Of a stretch of 13,064 nucleotides of DNA, positions 5,560 through 13,054 are shown piece after piece. How positions within the stretch are numbered: the stretch's first letter is position 1; the number at the start of each line of letters is the position of its first letter. Origin of the DNA: CALHVX01 sp038757945 (GTDB lineage Bacteria; Pseudomonadota; Gammaproteobacteria; Pseudomonadales; Azotimanducaceae); assembly GCA_038757945.1 (NCBI GenBank), contig JBCDGJ010000140.1:1-13064 (forward strand), given 5' to 3'. The notes beneath the pieces are model-generated. The model was not told the DNA's origin. It made no database searches and was given only the letters and a program-made list of their open reading frames with translations. A program made the translations under genes and the position numbers.

Positions 5560-7167
5560 GTGGCGCCCGAACAGGCAGCGCTCACGGCAATCAGCTGCCT
5601 CGCGTTTATGGTGATCGTCGCCTGGCTCTCGTTTCGCTCCGCCAACGGCCGCGATCGGTCTGGCGCGGATGACTACTTTCTCGCCGGCCGCAGCCTGAGC
5701 GGACCTTTCATCGCCGGTTCGCTGCTGCTCACCAACCTGTCTGCGGAACAGCTGATCGGCCTGAATGGCAGCGCCTACGGATTCAACCTGTCGAGCATGG
5801 CCTGGGAGGTGACGGCGGGCGTTGCCATCATCGTCATGGCGCTGGTGTTCCTGCCGCGCTATCTGCAAGGCGGCTTCACCACCCTGCCGCAGTTTCTCGA
5901 GCAACGGTTCGATGCCGGGACCCGGCGGGCAAGCGCGTTGCTGTTTCTGTTGGGCTACAGCCTGATCACTATTCCTGCCGTGCTCTATGCCGGCGCTCTG
6001 GCTGTGCTGCAGCTGTTTGATCTGCCCGGACTCCTCAATCTCGACCGGTCGCAGGCGCTGCTCTGGATCATCGTCGCCATCGCGCTCATCGGCGCCGGCT
6101 ACGCCGTCGTCGGCGGTCTGCGCGCCATTGCGATCTCAGACACCTGGAACGGGATCGGCCTGCTGGCAATGGGCGTGCTGATTCCCGTGCTCGGGCTGGT
6201 CAAGCTTGGCGCCGGTGATCCGCTGCGCGGCCTCAGCGTGCTGCTGACCAATCACCCGCAGAAGCTCAATGCCATTGGCGCCGCCGACGACCCAACACCC
6301 TTCGCCACCCTGTTCACGGGGATGATTCTCGCCAACCTGTTCTACTGGGGCACGAACCAGTACGTCATTCAGCGTACGCTCGGCGCCGCGAGCCTGGCGG
6401 AAGGTCAGAAGGGGGTGCTGCTGTCCGGTTTCTTCAAGCTGCTGGTCCCGTTTCTGATGATGCTTCCGGGCACCATCGCCTACCACCTTTACGGGCCGGA
6501 TCTCGCCCGTATCGATCTTGCCTATCCGACGCTCGTTGCGGACGTGCTGCCGACCGCATTCGCTGGCCTGTTTCTCGCCGTGCTGCTTGGGGCCGTCTTC
6601 AGCAGTTTCAACTCGCTGGTCAACAGCGCAGCAACGCTCTTCACCCTCGACCTGGTCGTCCCGCTGCGACGGCAGGCAACGAGCAATGCGGCCCAGGTTC
6701 GCATCGCCCGCATCGCCAGCAGCGTCATCGCCCTGCTCGCCATCCTGATGGCCCCTATGCTGCAGTACGCACCCGAGGGCTTGTGGCAGGTGATCCGCGT
6801 GTTCACCGGCTTTTACAACATCCCGGTCATCGCGCTGGTGCTGGCCGGCCTGTTCACCCGCCGCGTCCCGGCGGCGGCCGCAAAGGCTGTGCTGGTATTC
6901 CACGTTCTGGCGTACGGGATCCTGCGTTTTGTCTGGCCAGTGGACATCAACTTCATTCATCAGTACGCGCTGCTGTTCCTGGCCGAAGTGGCGATCATGG
7001 CCCTCTTTGCGGTCTGGCGGCCCCGCAGCGCAGACGTTCCGCAGAGCAGCACGGCCGTGCCGGTGGACCTGACGCCATGGCGCCATGCGCGCTCCGTCGC
7101 AGCGCTGCTGCTGTTCGGCATCATTGCCCTGTACGTGCTGTTCTCACCGCTGGGCGTTGCCGCCTGA
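5560..7167 (+). CDS. Sodium:solute symporter (SSF/SLC5 family)
   Basis: This is a 535-residue membrane protein with about 13 hydrophobic segments, the usual SSF architecture. Family signatures are DDYFLAGRSLSGPFIAGSLL (38-55), GGLRAIAISDTWNG (185-198) and FSSFNSLVNSAATLFTLD (347-364), the last being the SSF helix that lines the sodium site. The best likeness is to sugar-type members such as SglT/YidK, but the substrate cannot be read from sequence. The start is GTG 5560: an in-frame TGA lies one codon upstream (5554-5556) and the next ATG falls inside the first membrane segment. No good ribosome-binding site is visible before this GTG, so translation may depend on the upstream gene, which ends 74 bases earlier. 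It probably shares a transcript with the selenoprotein and the Ddn-like gene. Confidence 0.9.
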   Translation: MAPEQAALTAISCLAFMVIVAWLSFRSANGRDRSGADDYFLAGRSLSGPFIAGSLLLTNLSAEQLIGLNGSAYGFNLSSMAWEVTAGVAIIVMALVFLPRYLQGGFTTLPQFLEQRFDAGTRRASALLFLLGYSLITIPAVLYAGALAVLQLFDLPGLLNLDRSQALLWIIVAIALIGAGYAVVGGLRAIAISDTWNGIGLLAMGVLIPVLGLVKLGAGDPLRGLSVLLTNHPQKLNAIGAADDPTPFATLFTGMILANLFYWGTNQYVIQRTLGAASLAEGQKGVLLSGFFKLLVPFLMMLPGTIAYHLYGPDLARIDLAYPTLVADVLPTAFAGLFLAVLLGAVFSSFNSLVNSAATLFTLDLVVPLRRQATSNAAQVRIARIASSVIALLAILMAPMLQYAPEGLWQVIRVFTGFYNIPVIALVLAGLFTRRVPAAAAKAVLVFHVLAYGILRFVWPVDINFIHQYALLFLAEVAIMALFAVWRPRSADVPQSSTAVPVDLTPWRHARSVAALLLFGIIALYVLFSPLGVAA

Positions 7168-7215
7168 GCAGGCTCAGGGTGTAGACTCGAACCTCAGTTT
7201 CGCGAGGAGCTTTCC

Positions 7216-7704
7216 ATGGGCACGCCCCCCTTCGACCAGCCAACGGCAGCCGCAATCGAACTGTCCCCGTCCCTGCCGGACTGGATTCATGCGCATGTTC
7301 AGCAGTACCTCACAGACCCCGCCGCGGCCCACGACTGGGACGCACGCTCTGCCGGCGGCAGCGGCGTGCTGCCCACCCTGCTGCTGCTCACCCGCGGTCG
7401 CCGCAGCGGCAAGACGCTGACCCTGCCGCTGATCTACAAGCAGATCGGCGACGATTTCGTAGTTATCGCCTCCAAAGGGGGAGCACCCGCGCACCCCGCC
7501 TGGTTCCTGAATCTTGAGACCGAAGCCCGCTGTGCCATCCAGGTCGGCCCGGCCTTTCATCAGGGAGTCGCGCGCGTGCTGGCGGGACAGCAACGGGCTG
7601 CCGCCTGGAAGGAGATGGCGACCCTCTTCCCGCCTTATGACAGTTACCAGGAACGCGCTGGTGGGCGGGAGATTCCCGTGGTCGCCATTCAGCCGGCCGG
7701 CTGA
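7216..7704 (+). CDS. Ddn-type nitroreductase family deazaflavin-dependent oxidoreductase
   Basis: The protein has 162 residues and a split beta-barrel. Motifs of the Ddn/F420-dependent quinone reductase family are visible in order: LLLLTRGRRSGKTLTLPLIY (55-74), FVVIASKGGAPAHPAWFLNL (81-100), W131, then FPPYDSYQ (138-145) and a closing R-x-IPVV (151-155). In mycobacteria such proteins use reduced F420 to reduce quinones or nitro compounds; proteobacterial members are less well characterised. GAGGAG about 8 bases before ATG 7216 is a good ribosome-binding site. The symporter gene ends 48 bases upstream, so this is probably the last gene of the plus-strand operon. It converges on the Cds1-like gene. 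The perfect palindrome CAGCCGGCCGGCTG overlaps its stop codon, but no T tract follows. Confidence 0.87.
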   Translation: MGTPPFDQPTAAAIELSPSLPDWIHAHVQQYLTDPAAAHDWDARSAGGSGVLPTLLLLTRGRRSGKTLTLPLIYKQIGDDFVVIASKGGAPAHPAWFLNLETEARCAIQVGPAFHQGVARVLAGQQRAAAWKEMATLFPPYDSYQERAGGREIPVVAIQPAG

Positions 7705-7753
7705 ACCCGACCGGCTGGCTGCCTCAAGCGCGACGTCCGATCGCCTGGCAGCA

Positions 7754-8872
7754 TTAACTGCGAGCGTCGAGCCAGGCCCGAAGATCGGCCAGCGCTGCCT
7801 CCACCGCCAGCCCGTTGGCCGATAACCAGTCGCTCGCATAGCAGCTGTCGAGGTAACGCTCACCGCCATCGCAGATCAGCGTAACGATGCTGCCCCCCTG
7901 GCCCGCCTCAGCCATCTCCTTCGCAAGGAACAGCGCTGCACAGAGGTTCAGGCCGGTGGACGGACCGTAGGATCGACCGGTCAACTCCCTGAGCCACCAG
8001 ACCACGGCAATGCTGAGCGCATCCGGGACCTTGAGCATGCGGTCGACGACGCTGGTGATGAACGAAGGTTCAACCCGCGGCCGCCCGACCCCTTCAATGC
8101 GCGAGCGCACGTTGTCGGTCAGCGTCAAATCCTGGCGGCGGAAGCCGTCGAAAAAAACCGACCCTTCCGGATCCGCGACGCAGACGCGGGTTTGTGCGTA
8201 GGTTTCCGCCCGGTAGCGCAGGTAGCGCCCGATGGTCGCCGAGGTACCACCGGTGCCAGCACCGACGATCACCCAGTGTGGCGTCGGGAAACGTTCGCGG
8301 GATAGCTGCTGAAACAGGCTTTCCGCAATGTTGTTGTTGCTGCGCCAGTCCGTCGCTCGCTCCGCATTGGTGAATTGATCCAGGTAGTAGCCATCGAGGC
8401 TGTCTGCAAGACGCTCCGCTTCGCTGTAGATGTCCCCGGCCGCAACCTCCACCGTGCGGCCGCCGTAGCGAACGATCTCTTTGAGCTTCTCGCTCGATGT
8501 ACCCGCGGGCACGACCGCGATGAACGGCAGCTCGAGCAGCCGTGCGAAGTAGGCTTCCGAAACTGCCGTGCTGCCCGACGACGCTTCGACCAGCGTGGTG
8601 TGTGGGCCGATCCGTCCGTTGCACAGTCCGTACAGAATCAGCGAGCGTGCTAACCGGTGCTTCAGGCTGCCGGTCGGATGGATGGACTCGTCCTTGAGAT
8701 ACAGGTCGATGCCGTCGAACACGGGCAGCTCGAGCTTCTGCAGGTGCGTGTCCGCTGAGCGATTGAAATCAGCCTGGATCCGCTGCATGGCCGTGACCAG
8801 CCAGGTCCGCTCGGGATCATCGAGCGCACTGGCTGGGTAACAGTCCTGGATTGCCCCGGTCCAGTCAGTCAA
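7754..8872 (-). CDS. PLP-dependent cysteine desulfhydrase/cysteine synthase-like enzyme, Cds1 (Rv3684) type
   Basis: From the chosen TTG the protein has 372 residues and is a fold-type II PLP enzyme. RSADTHL, LYLKDESIHPTGSLKHRLA (PLP lysine 71), VEASSGSTAVSEAYFARL, YYLDQFTNAERATDW, NNNIAES and the phosphate-binding GAGTGGTSATIGRY (204-217) match the Mycobacterium Cds1 group throughout. Cds1 degrades L-cysteine to pyruvate, ammonia and hydrogen sulfide. The O-acetylserine sulfhydrylase reaction of close relatives is an alternative. The start is uncertain: TTG 8872 overlaps the kinase stop as TTGACTGA, while ATG 8902 would add ten residues. The conserved region begins near residue 22, so nothing essential depends on the choice. 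It is the last gene of the minus-strand operon. Confidence 0.85.
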   Translation of the reverse strand: MTDWTGAIQDCYPASALDDPERTWLVTAMQRIQADFNRSADTHLQKLELPVFDGIDLYLKDESIHPTGSLKHRLARSLILYGLCNGRIGPHTTLVEASSGSTAVSEAYFARLLELPFIAVVPAGTSSEKLKEIVRYGGRTVEVAAGDIYSEAERLADSLDGYYLDQFTNAERATDWRSNNNIAESLFQQLSRERFPTPHWVIVGAGTGGTSATIGRYLRYRAETYAQTRVCVADPEGSVFFDGFRRQDLTLTDNVRSRIEGVGRPRVEPSFITSVVDRMLKVPDALSIAVVWWLRELTGRSYGPSTGLNLCAALFLAKEMAEAGQGGSIVTLICDGGERYLDSCYASDWLSANGLAVEAALADLRAWLDARS

Positions 8873-9953
8873 AGAGCGTATCCGCCGCGTGATCCAGGGC
8901 ATGCCGGGAATGGCGCTGCGCCATGGCGGTGAACATGGCATCACCGCGTTCCGTCCGTTCCACAATCATCGAGGCAATCACCGTCACCGCGAAACCGGAA
9001 AACGTGCCGAGGCAATAGTCGGTCCAGCAGGCTTCCCAGGAATAGCCGGCCACTCCCGCCGCGCAGAGCCGCTCGTAGTATCGACGCACGATCGGCTCTT
9101 CTACGGCTCGACGCGCCTCCGGCAGCATTCCGGCACCGAGGAAATAGGCGACATCCGATAACGGTGAACCCACCTGTATGCTCTGCCAGTCGACAACCGT
9201 CACCTCCGGCGGCTGCTGCGCGTCGTTGATCAGCAGATTATCGAGGCGGTAGTCAACGTGGATGAGCGATGCAACGCCGGAGTGTGAGGCTGCTTCGACA
9301 CCGTAGAAGTCTCCGAACCGGCTGATGATGCGCTGCTGATCGGCATCCAGCGCTGGCCCGTACCGTTCCAGAAAGCCGGGCAGATTGGCTTTGTAGAGAA
9401 AGCCGGGATCCTGACCCGCCATGCTCGGATTCACGAACAGCCAGTCAGCGGTGTGCAGTTCCGGCCGGTTCCAGGTGGGCGCATGCAGCCCGACCAGCTC
9501 CAGCACGGCCGCTTCAGCAATGGCAGCGCTGCAGCCGGCCAGCTGATCACCCTGCTGCGCCGGGGCCAGATCCTCGAGCAGCAGAGAAAACTCCGGCCCC
9601 TCATCGATGATCGCGGCGTGGTAGCAGCGCGGAACCCGGATGCCGAGGTGCGGCACCATCTCCTGATAGAACCGGACCTCCTTGAGATAGTTGCGGAGCA
9701 ATACCCCGGTAGTACGGCTGGTCTCATCGTCCGACGGCAGCTTGGCAACCACCGTCGACGGCGCCCCTTGCGGATCACCCGTGAACGCCAGCGCGCCGCG
9801 ATAGCAGCGGCCAATCTGCCCGGTTCCGATCCGCTGCCACTGTACATCTGCAACCGTGGCCGGGTGACCGGCGGCCGCAATCCGCTCGCTGAGCCACGCG
9901 GGCGTCATCTGCTCGAGGGTAACCGGCTGCTCCTCAACCACACTGCCGGTCAT
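8865..9953 (-). CDS. Aminoglycoside phosphotransferase-like small-molecule kinase (phosphotransferase/CHK-like family)
   Basis: The protein has 362 residues with a protein-kinase-like fold. An ATP-site lysine (K71 in VVAKLPS) and a glutamate (E92 in LKEVRFYQ) precede the catalytic loop HVDYRLDNLL (232-241; D234, N239) and the metal-binding VVDWQ (D255). Spacing and the LLLEDLAP and GLHAPTW segments fit the broad family that includes ecdysteroid and choline kinases and the kinase domain of ACAD10/11, rather than true antibiotic-resistance enzymes. The likely reaction is ATP-dependent phosphorylation of a hydroxyl group; next to a P450 hydroxylase, a hydroxylated lipid or acyl-CoA is a reasonable guess but unproven. 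The ATG overlaps the preceding stop as ATGA (9950-9953), and its own stop overlaps the start of the Cds1-like gene. Confidence 0.85.
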   Translation of the reverse strand: MTGSVVEEQPVTLEQMTPAWLSERIAAAGHPATVADVQWQRIGTGQIGRCYRGALAFTGDPQGAPSTVVAKLPSDDETSRTTGVLLRNYLKEVRFYQEMVPHLGIRVPRCYHAAIIDEGPEFSLLLEDLAPAQQGDQLAGCSAAIAEAAVLELVGLHAPTWNRPELHTADWLFVNPSMAGQDPGFLYKANLPGFLERYGPALDADQQRIISRFGDFYGVEAASHSGVASLIHVDYRLDNLLINDAQQPPEVTVVDWQSIQVGSPLSDVAYFLGAGMLPEARRAVEEPIVRRYYERLCAAGVAGYSWEACWTDYCLGTFSGFAVTVIASMIVERTERGDAMFTAMAQRHSRHALDHAADTLFD

Positions 9954-10222
9954 GGGCGGAGCTCGCAGTAGAGGTTGCTCGGATCATCGAGATCATGGCA
10001 CTGAAACCGGGACAATCCGCCGTCGCACGCCATGGTCTCGGCAACCGGGGGGTAGAAGCCCAGGATACCGAGACCGGCGCCGACTGGCTCCGACAGCGCC
10101 CGATAGAGACCGAGCCGGTCACCAAGGTGAACCATCAGCGATACCATTTCGCGCTGTTTGAAGTTCCAGACGGTGAAGCAGTAGCGCTGCAGCTTGCCCG
10201 GATCAACGGCTCCCGTGTTCAT
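9950..10222 (-). CDS. Methyltransferase remnant: N- and C-terminal ends joined in frame, SAM domain missing
   Basis: The 90-residue product is intact from ATG to TGA. Residues 1-44 (LQRYCFTVWNFKQ, then LMVHLGDRLGLYRAL) match the helical N-terminal dimerisation region of class I SAM-dependent methyltransferases of the winged-helix type. Residues 47-90 (GAGLGILGFYPPVAETM, GGLSRF, DDPSNLYCELRP) match the extreme C-terminus of the same family. Everything between, including the winged helix and the glycine-rich SAM site, is absent, so methyl transfer is not expected. The frame is preserved. Both junctions are ATGA overlaps, with the P450 stop (10219-10222) and the kinase start (9950-9953). It may be a decaying gene kept for translational coupling, a small binding protein, or an assembly error in a repeated stretch. 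Confidence concerns the remnant identity. Confidence 0.7.
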   Translation of the reverse strand: MNTGAVDPGKLQRYCFTVWNFKQREMVSLMVHLGDRLGLYRALSEPVGAGLGILGFYPPVAETMACDGGLSRFQCHDLDDPSNLYCELRP

Positions 10223-11508
10223 GAACCAACCTTGGGGTGCACGCGCACCGGCAGGCTGGTGTAGCCATGCACGAAGGCTGACCGCGTTCGGACCGGCGCA
10301 CCGACGACCTCTACGAACTCGAACCGCTTGTGAATTTCCTCCCAGAGCACCCGGAGCTGCATCTCCGCCAGCCGGTTGCCCATGCAGCGATGAATGCCAA
10401 AGCCAAAGGCAAGGTGGCGCCGCGCGTTCGGCCGATCGATCTGGAACGCGTTCGGATGATCGACCTCACGGTCGTCGCGGTTCCCGGACAGGTACCACAT
10501 GAGTACTTTCTCGCCAGCAGGGATCGTCGTTCCATTGACCTCCACGTCGCGAATGGTGGTGCGCCGCATGTACGCGAGCGGGGTTTGCCAACGGATGATC
10601 TCGGAGACCATGTTGCCGATCAGCTCCGGCTTCGCGCGCAGCAGATCGTACTGTGCAGGATGCTGATTCAGCGCCAGCACGCCGCCGCTGATCGAGTTGC
10701 GGGTTGTATCGTTGCCACCGACGATCAAGAGGATCAGGTTGCCCAGAAACTCCATGGGCTGCATGTGCCGCGTGTTCTCGCCATGCGCAAGCATGGAAAT
10801 CAGATCGTTCCGCGGCGGCGCGTTGACCCGCTCGTTCCACAGGCGCGTGAAGTAGGCCAGGCACTCCATGAGCACATCGCGCCGCTCTTCGATGCTCTCC
10901 ACCAGTCCGCCTGGTCCCGGCGCCGTCGTAGCGACATCGGACCACCAGGTCAGCTTCGCGCGATCTTCGAACGGAAAGTCGAACAGCGTTGCCAGCATCT
11001 GGGTGGTCAGGTTGATGGAGACACGGTCCACCCAGTTGAAGGTTTCGCCGGCTGGCAGGCCATCCAGGATCGCCGCCGCGCGTTCGCGAATGGTGCTCTC
11101 CAGCGCCGCAAGGTTACGGGGCGCGACGACCGGTGCCACCGTGGCGCGCTGGACGTCGTGCACGGGGGGATCCATGGCAATGAACATCGGCGTCTTCAGC
11201 TGCTGTTCCTGCGATACCGACTTTGGCGGCCCGAGGGTGATCCCTTCGCCGGAGCTGAAGTCCGTATGGTTGTTGTCAACGGAAAATATGTCGCGGTAGC
11301 GGGTTACGGACCAGAACGATCCGAACTCGCTGTCCGGGCAGTAGTGCACGGGCGCTTCGTCGCGCAGCCGCTTGAAGTACGCCCACTGCAGGTCCTGCTG
11401 GAACAGGTCCGGGTTCGACAGATCAATCTGCTCCAGCTCGAGGCTGTAGGGATCCGGAATGTCGCTCGGATACTCGGACGGATCCGGATAACGAAAGGCT
11501 TCGCTCAT
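10219..11508 (-). CDS. Cytochrome P450, CYP153-like (alkane or fatty-acid terminal hydroxylase group)
   Basis: The protein has 429 residues, typical of soluble bacterial class I P450s, with no membrane anchor. The oxygen-binding I-helix motif is GGNDTT (264-269), the K-helix ExxR is EIIR (303-306), and the heme loop FGFGIHRCMGNRLA places the cysteine ligand at C375. Extended stretches such as MFIAMDPPVHDVQR, FNWVDRVSINLTTQMLATLFDFPFEDR, NDLISMLAH and EIIRWQTPLAYMRRT are those I associate with CYP153, which hydroxylates the terminal carbon of alkanes, alcohols or fatty acids. ATG 11508 is preferred over an upstream in-frame ATG because GGGGAG lies about 9 bases before it. The usual ferredoxin and ferredoxin reductase genes are not adjacent. 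The gene follows the MFS carrier gene by 64 bases and overlaps the methyltransferase remnant by ATGA. Confidence 0.9.
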   Translation of the reverse strand: MSEAFRYPDPSEYPSDIPDPYSLELEQIDLSNPDLFQQDLQWAYFKRLRDEAPVHYCPDSEFGSFWSVTRYRDIFSVDNNHTDFSSGEGITLGPPKSVSQEQQLKTPMFIAMDPPVHDVQRATVAPVVAPRNLAALESTIRERAAAILDGLPAGETFNWVDRVSINLTTQMLATLFDFPFEDRAKLTWWSDVATTAPGPGGLVESIEERRDVLMECLAYFTRLWNERVNAPPRNDLISMLAHGENTRHMQPMEFLGNLILLIVGGNDTTRNSISGGVLALNQHPAQYDLLRAKPELIGNMVSEIIRWQTPLAYMRRTTIRDVEVNGTTIPAGEKVLMWYLSGNRDDREVDHPNAFQIDRPNARRHLAFGFGIHRCMGNRLAEMQLRVLWEEIHKRFEFVEVVGAPVRTRSAFVHGYTSLPVRVHPKVGS

Positions 11509-11572
11509 GGTCGTTGCTCCCCGGTTGCAGCCCTGAGTGTCACACTTGCCGCGCCGCCCCGCCAGCAATCTG

Positions 11573-12865
11573 CTACTCGAGATCATTCACCAGGTGACGT
11601 CCGGCCATGTAGTAGTGAAAGGCGGCCCAGATGTTGAACAGTGAAGCGATCAGCAGCGCGTAGCGCATGTTCTCCTGGCCATAGCTTGTCGTCAGCAGAT
11701 CGCTGACCCAACCCACGAATTGGGGACCGAGGCCAAGGCCAATCATATTCAGAATGAACAGCAGCACCGCCGCCGCGACAGCGCGCATGCGCAGGCCAAC
11801 CAGACCCTGGGTCTGGGAGAAGGTCGTCGCCTGATAAAAGTTGCCGAGGGCAACGGGCACGATCAGCAGCCACAACGCCATGGCGGAACTGTCCGCAAGA
11901 TAAGAGGCGATCGAAAATGGCATGGCAACCAGCAACGCGACGGTCACCACCCACAAGTACCACCGCGTATCGCGCGACCCGTAACGGTCGGCCAGATAGC
12001 CGCCCAGCGCGATGCCGAGCCCGCCGGGAATCCCGAGAATCAGCCCGAGCCAGGTTCCCACTTCGCCGGTCTGCATATCGAAGGAGCGGATCAGGAACGA
12101 CGGAAAGAAGCTCGTAACCCCATAGCCGACGAACGCGGTGAGGCCGCCACCGACCGCCAGATGGCGGAATGCACGCTTTGCCCAGAGATAGCGGAACGTC
12201 TCGCGGACCGTTGGCGCTGGAGCGTCGTCGCTTTTGCCTTCAGCCATCCCCCGCGGTGGTTCGGCAAGCGTGAAGCGCACCACGAGCGCCAACAGCAGCC
12301 CCGGTATGCCGACCACAAAAAACGCCCAGCGCCAGCCGAACACCTCGTTCATCCAGCCACCTGCCACGAAGCCGAAGAGGATGCCGAAGGGAATGCCTAG
12401 GGAGTAGATGCCAAGCGCCGTCGCGCGCCGATGAGCCGGGTAGTAGTCCGCAATCATGGAGTGTGCGGACGGGCTGCAGCCGGCCTCGCCGATACCGACA
12501 CCGATGCGCGCCGCCAGCAGCTGCCAGTAATTCTGGGCAACGCCCGACAGCGCCGTCATCGCGCTCCAGATCGCGAGTGCACCGGCAACCAGGTTACGCC
12601 GGTTGGAACGGTCCGCGTAGAGCGCCAGCGGCACGCCCATCGTGGCGTAGATGGCGGCGAAGCCAAACCCGATCAAAAACCCGAGCTGCGTGTCGTTCAG
12701 TGCGAACTCTGCTTTGATCGGTTCGAGCAGAATCGACAGAATCTGCCGATCAATGAAGTTGAAGGTGTACACCACAACCAGCACGCCGAGGGCATAGCGG
12801 CGGGTCGCCTCGCTGAACAGGCCAGGGGTGGCCTCGGCAGCCGGCGCTGCCTGAACATCACTCAT
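11573..12865 (-). CDS. Spinster-type MFS transporter
   Basis: The protein has 430 residues with about 12 membrane segments. FNFIDRQILSILLEPIKAEF in the first segment, LYADRSNRRN (motif A region, between segments 2 and 3), GIGEAGCSPSAHSMIADYYP and RRATALGIYSLGIPFG are characteristic of the spinster-like MFS group, common in proteobacteria that degrade lipids and aromatics. Family members move sphingolipid-like or other amphipathic compounds; the bacterial substrates are mostly unknown, and direction of transport cannot be read from sequence. GGGAGGAGAAGC directly before ATG 12865 is the strongest ribosome-binding site in the window and marks the first gene of the operon. The P450 gene begins 64 bases after its stop. 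Co-transcription suggests uptake of the P450 substrate or export of its product. Confidence 0.9.
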   Translation of the reverse strand: MSDVQAAPAAEATPGLFSEATRRYALGVLVVVYTFNFIDRQILSILLEPIKAEFALNDTQLGFLIGFGFAAIYATMGVPLALYADRSNRRNLVAGALAIWSAMTALSGVAQNYWQLLAARIGVGIGEAGCSPSAHSMIADYYPAHRRATALGIYSLGIPFGILFGFVAGGWMNEVFGWRWAFFVVGIPGLLLALVVRFTLAEPPRGMAEGKSDDAPAPTVRETFRYLWAKRAFRHLAVGGGLTAFVGYGVTSFFPSFLIRSFDMQTGEVGTWLGLILGIPGGLGIALGGYLADRYGSRDTRWYLWVVTVALLVAMPFSIASYLADSSAMALWLLIVPVALGNFYQATTFSQTQGLVGLRMRAVAAAVLLFILNMIGLGLGPQFVGWVSDLLTTSYGQENMRYALLIASLFNIWAAFHYYMAGRHLVNDLE

Positions 12866-12895
12866 GCTTCTCCTCCCTATCCGCTGCGGATGCTA

Positions 12896-12924
12896 AACCA
12901 TTGATTCAGCTTTAACGAATGGTT
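12896..12924. promoter_or_regulatory. Inverted repeat upstream of the MFS-P450 operon (possible operator)
   Basis: AACCATT (12896-12902) and AATGGTT (12918-12924) are perfect inverted 7-mers separated by 15 bases, about 30 bases before ATG 12865. The same stretch also reads as imperfect direct repeats, ATTGATTCAGC (12900-12910) and AATGGTTCAGG (12918-12928). It lies in the shared control region of two divergent genes, a common place for a regulator site. No convincing sigma-70 hexamers were found next to it. Confidence 0.35.
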
Positions 12925-13054
12925 CAGGTAAGTTCTGCAAAAGCCGAACGCACGGGGCTTGCGCAGTGCTCTCGCGGGGTACCCACCGGTGAACCCGGCA
13001 GAACCACAGCCAGCGCCTGCGATCTGTCTGCGGCCCAACCTGGAGACCACGCTC

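Noticed and set aside
6136..7086. A 316-codon minus-strand frame inside the symporter gene
   Set aside because: The product is rich in Gln, Arg and His and has no recognisable domain; the symporter signatures on the plus strand cover the same bases.
7690..7717. The palindrome CAGCCGGCCGGCTG with a nearby CCGGCTG copy as a terminator between the convergent Ddn-like and Cds1-like genes
   Set aside because: A hairpin is possible, but neither strand shows a T tract and the palindrome lies mostly in coding sequence, so I did not call it a terminator.
10330..11637. A 435-codon open frame on the plus strand antisense to the P450 gene
   Set aside because: The P450 motifs on the minus strand are complete and unambiguous. 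The antisense product is rich in Arg, His and Val, as GC-driven shadow frames are.
11720..12400. A 226-codon plus-strand frame inside the MFS gene
   Set aside because: It is a hydrophilic His/Gln/Arg-rich mirror of membrane-segment codons, a typical shadow.
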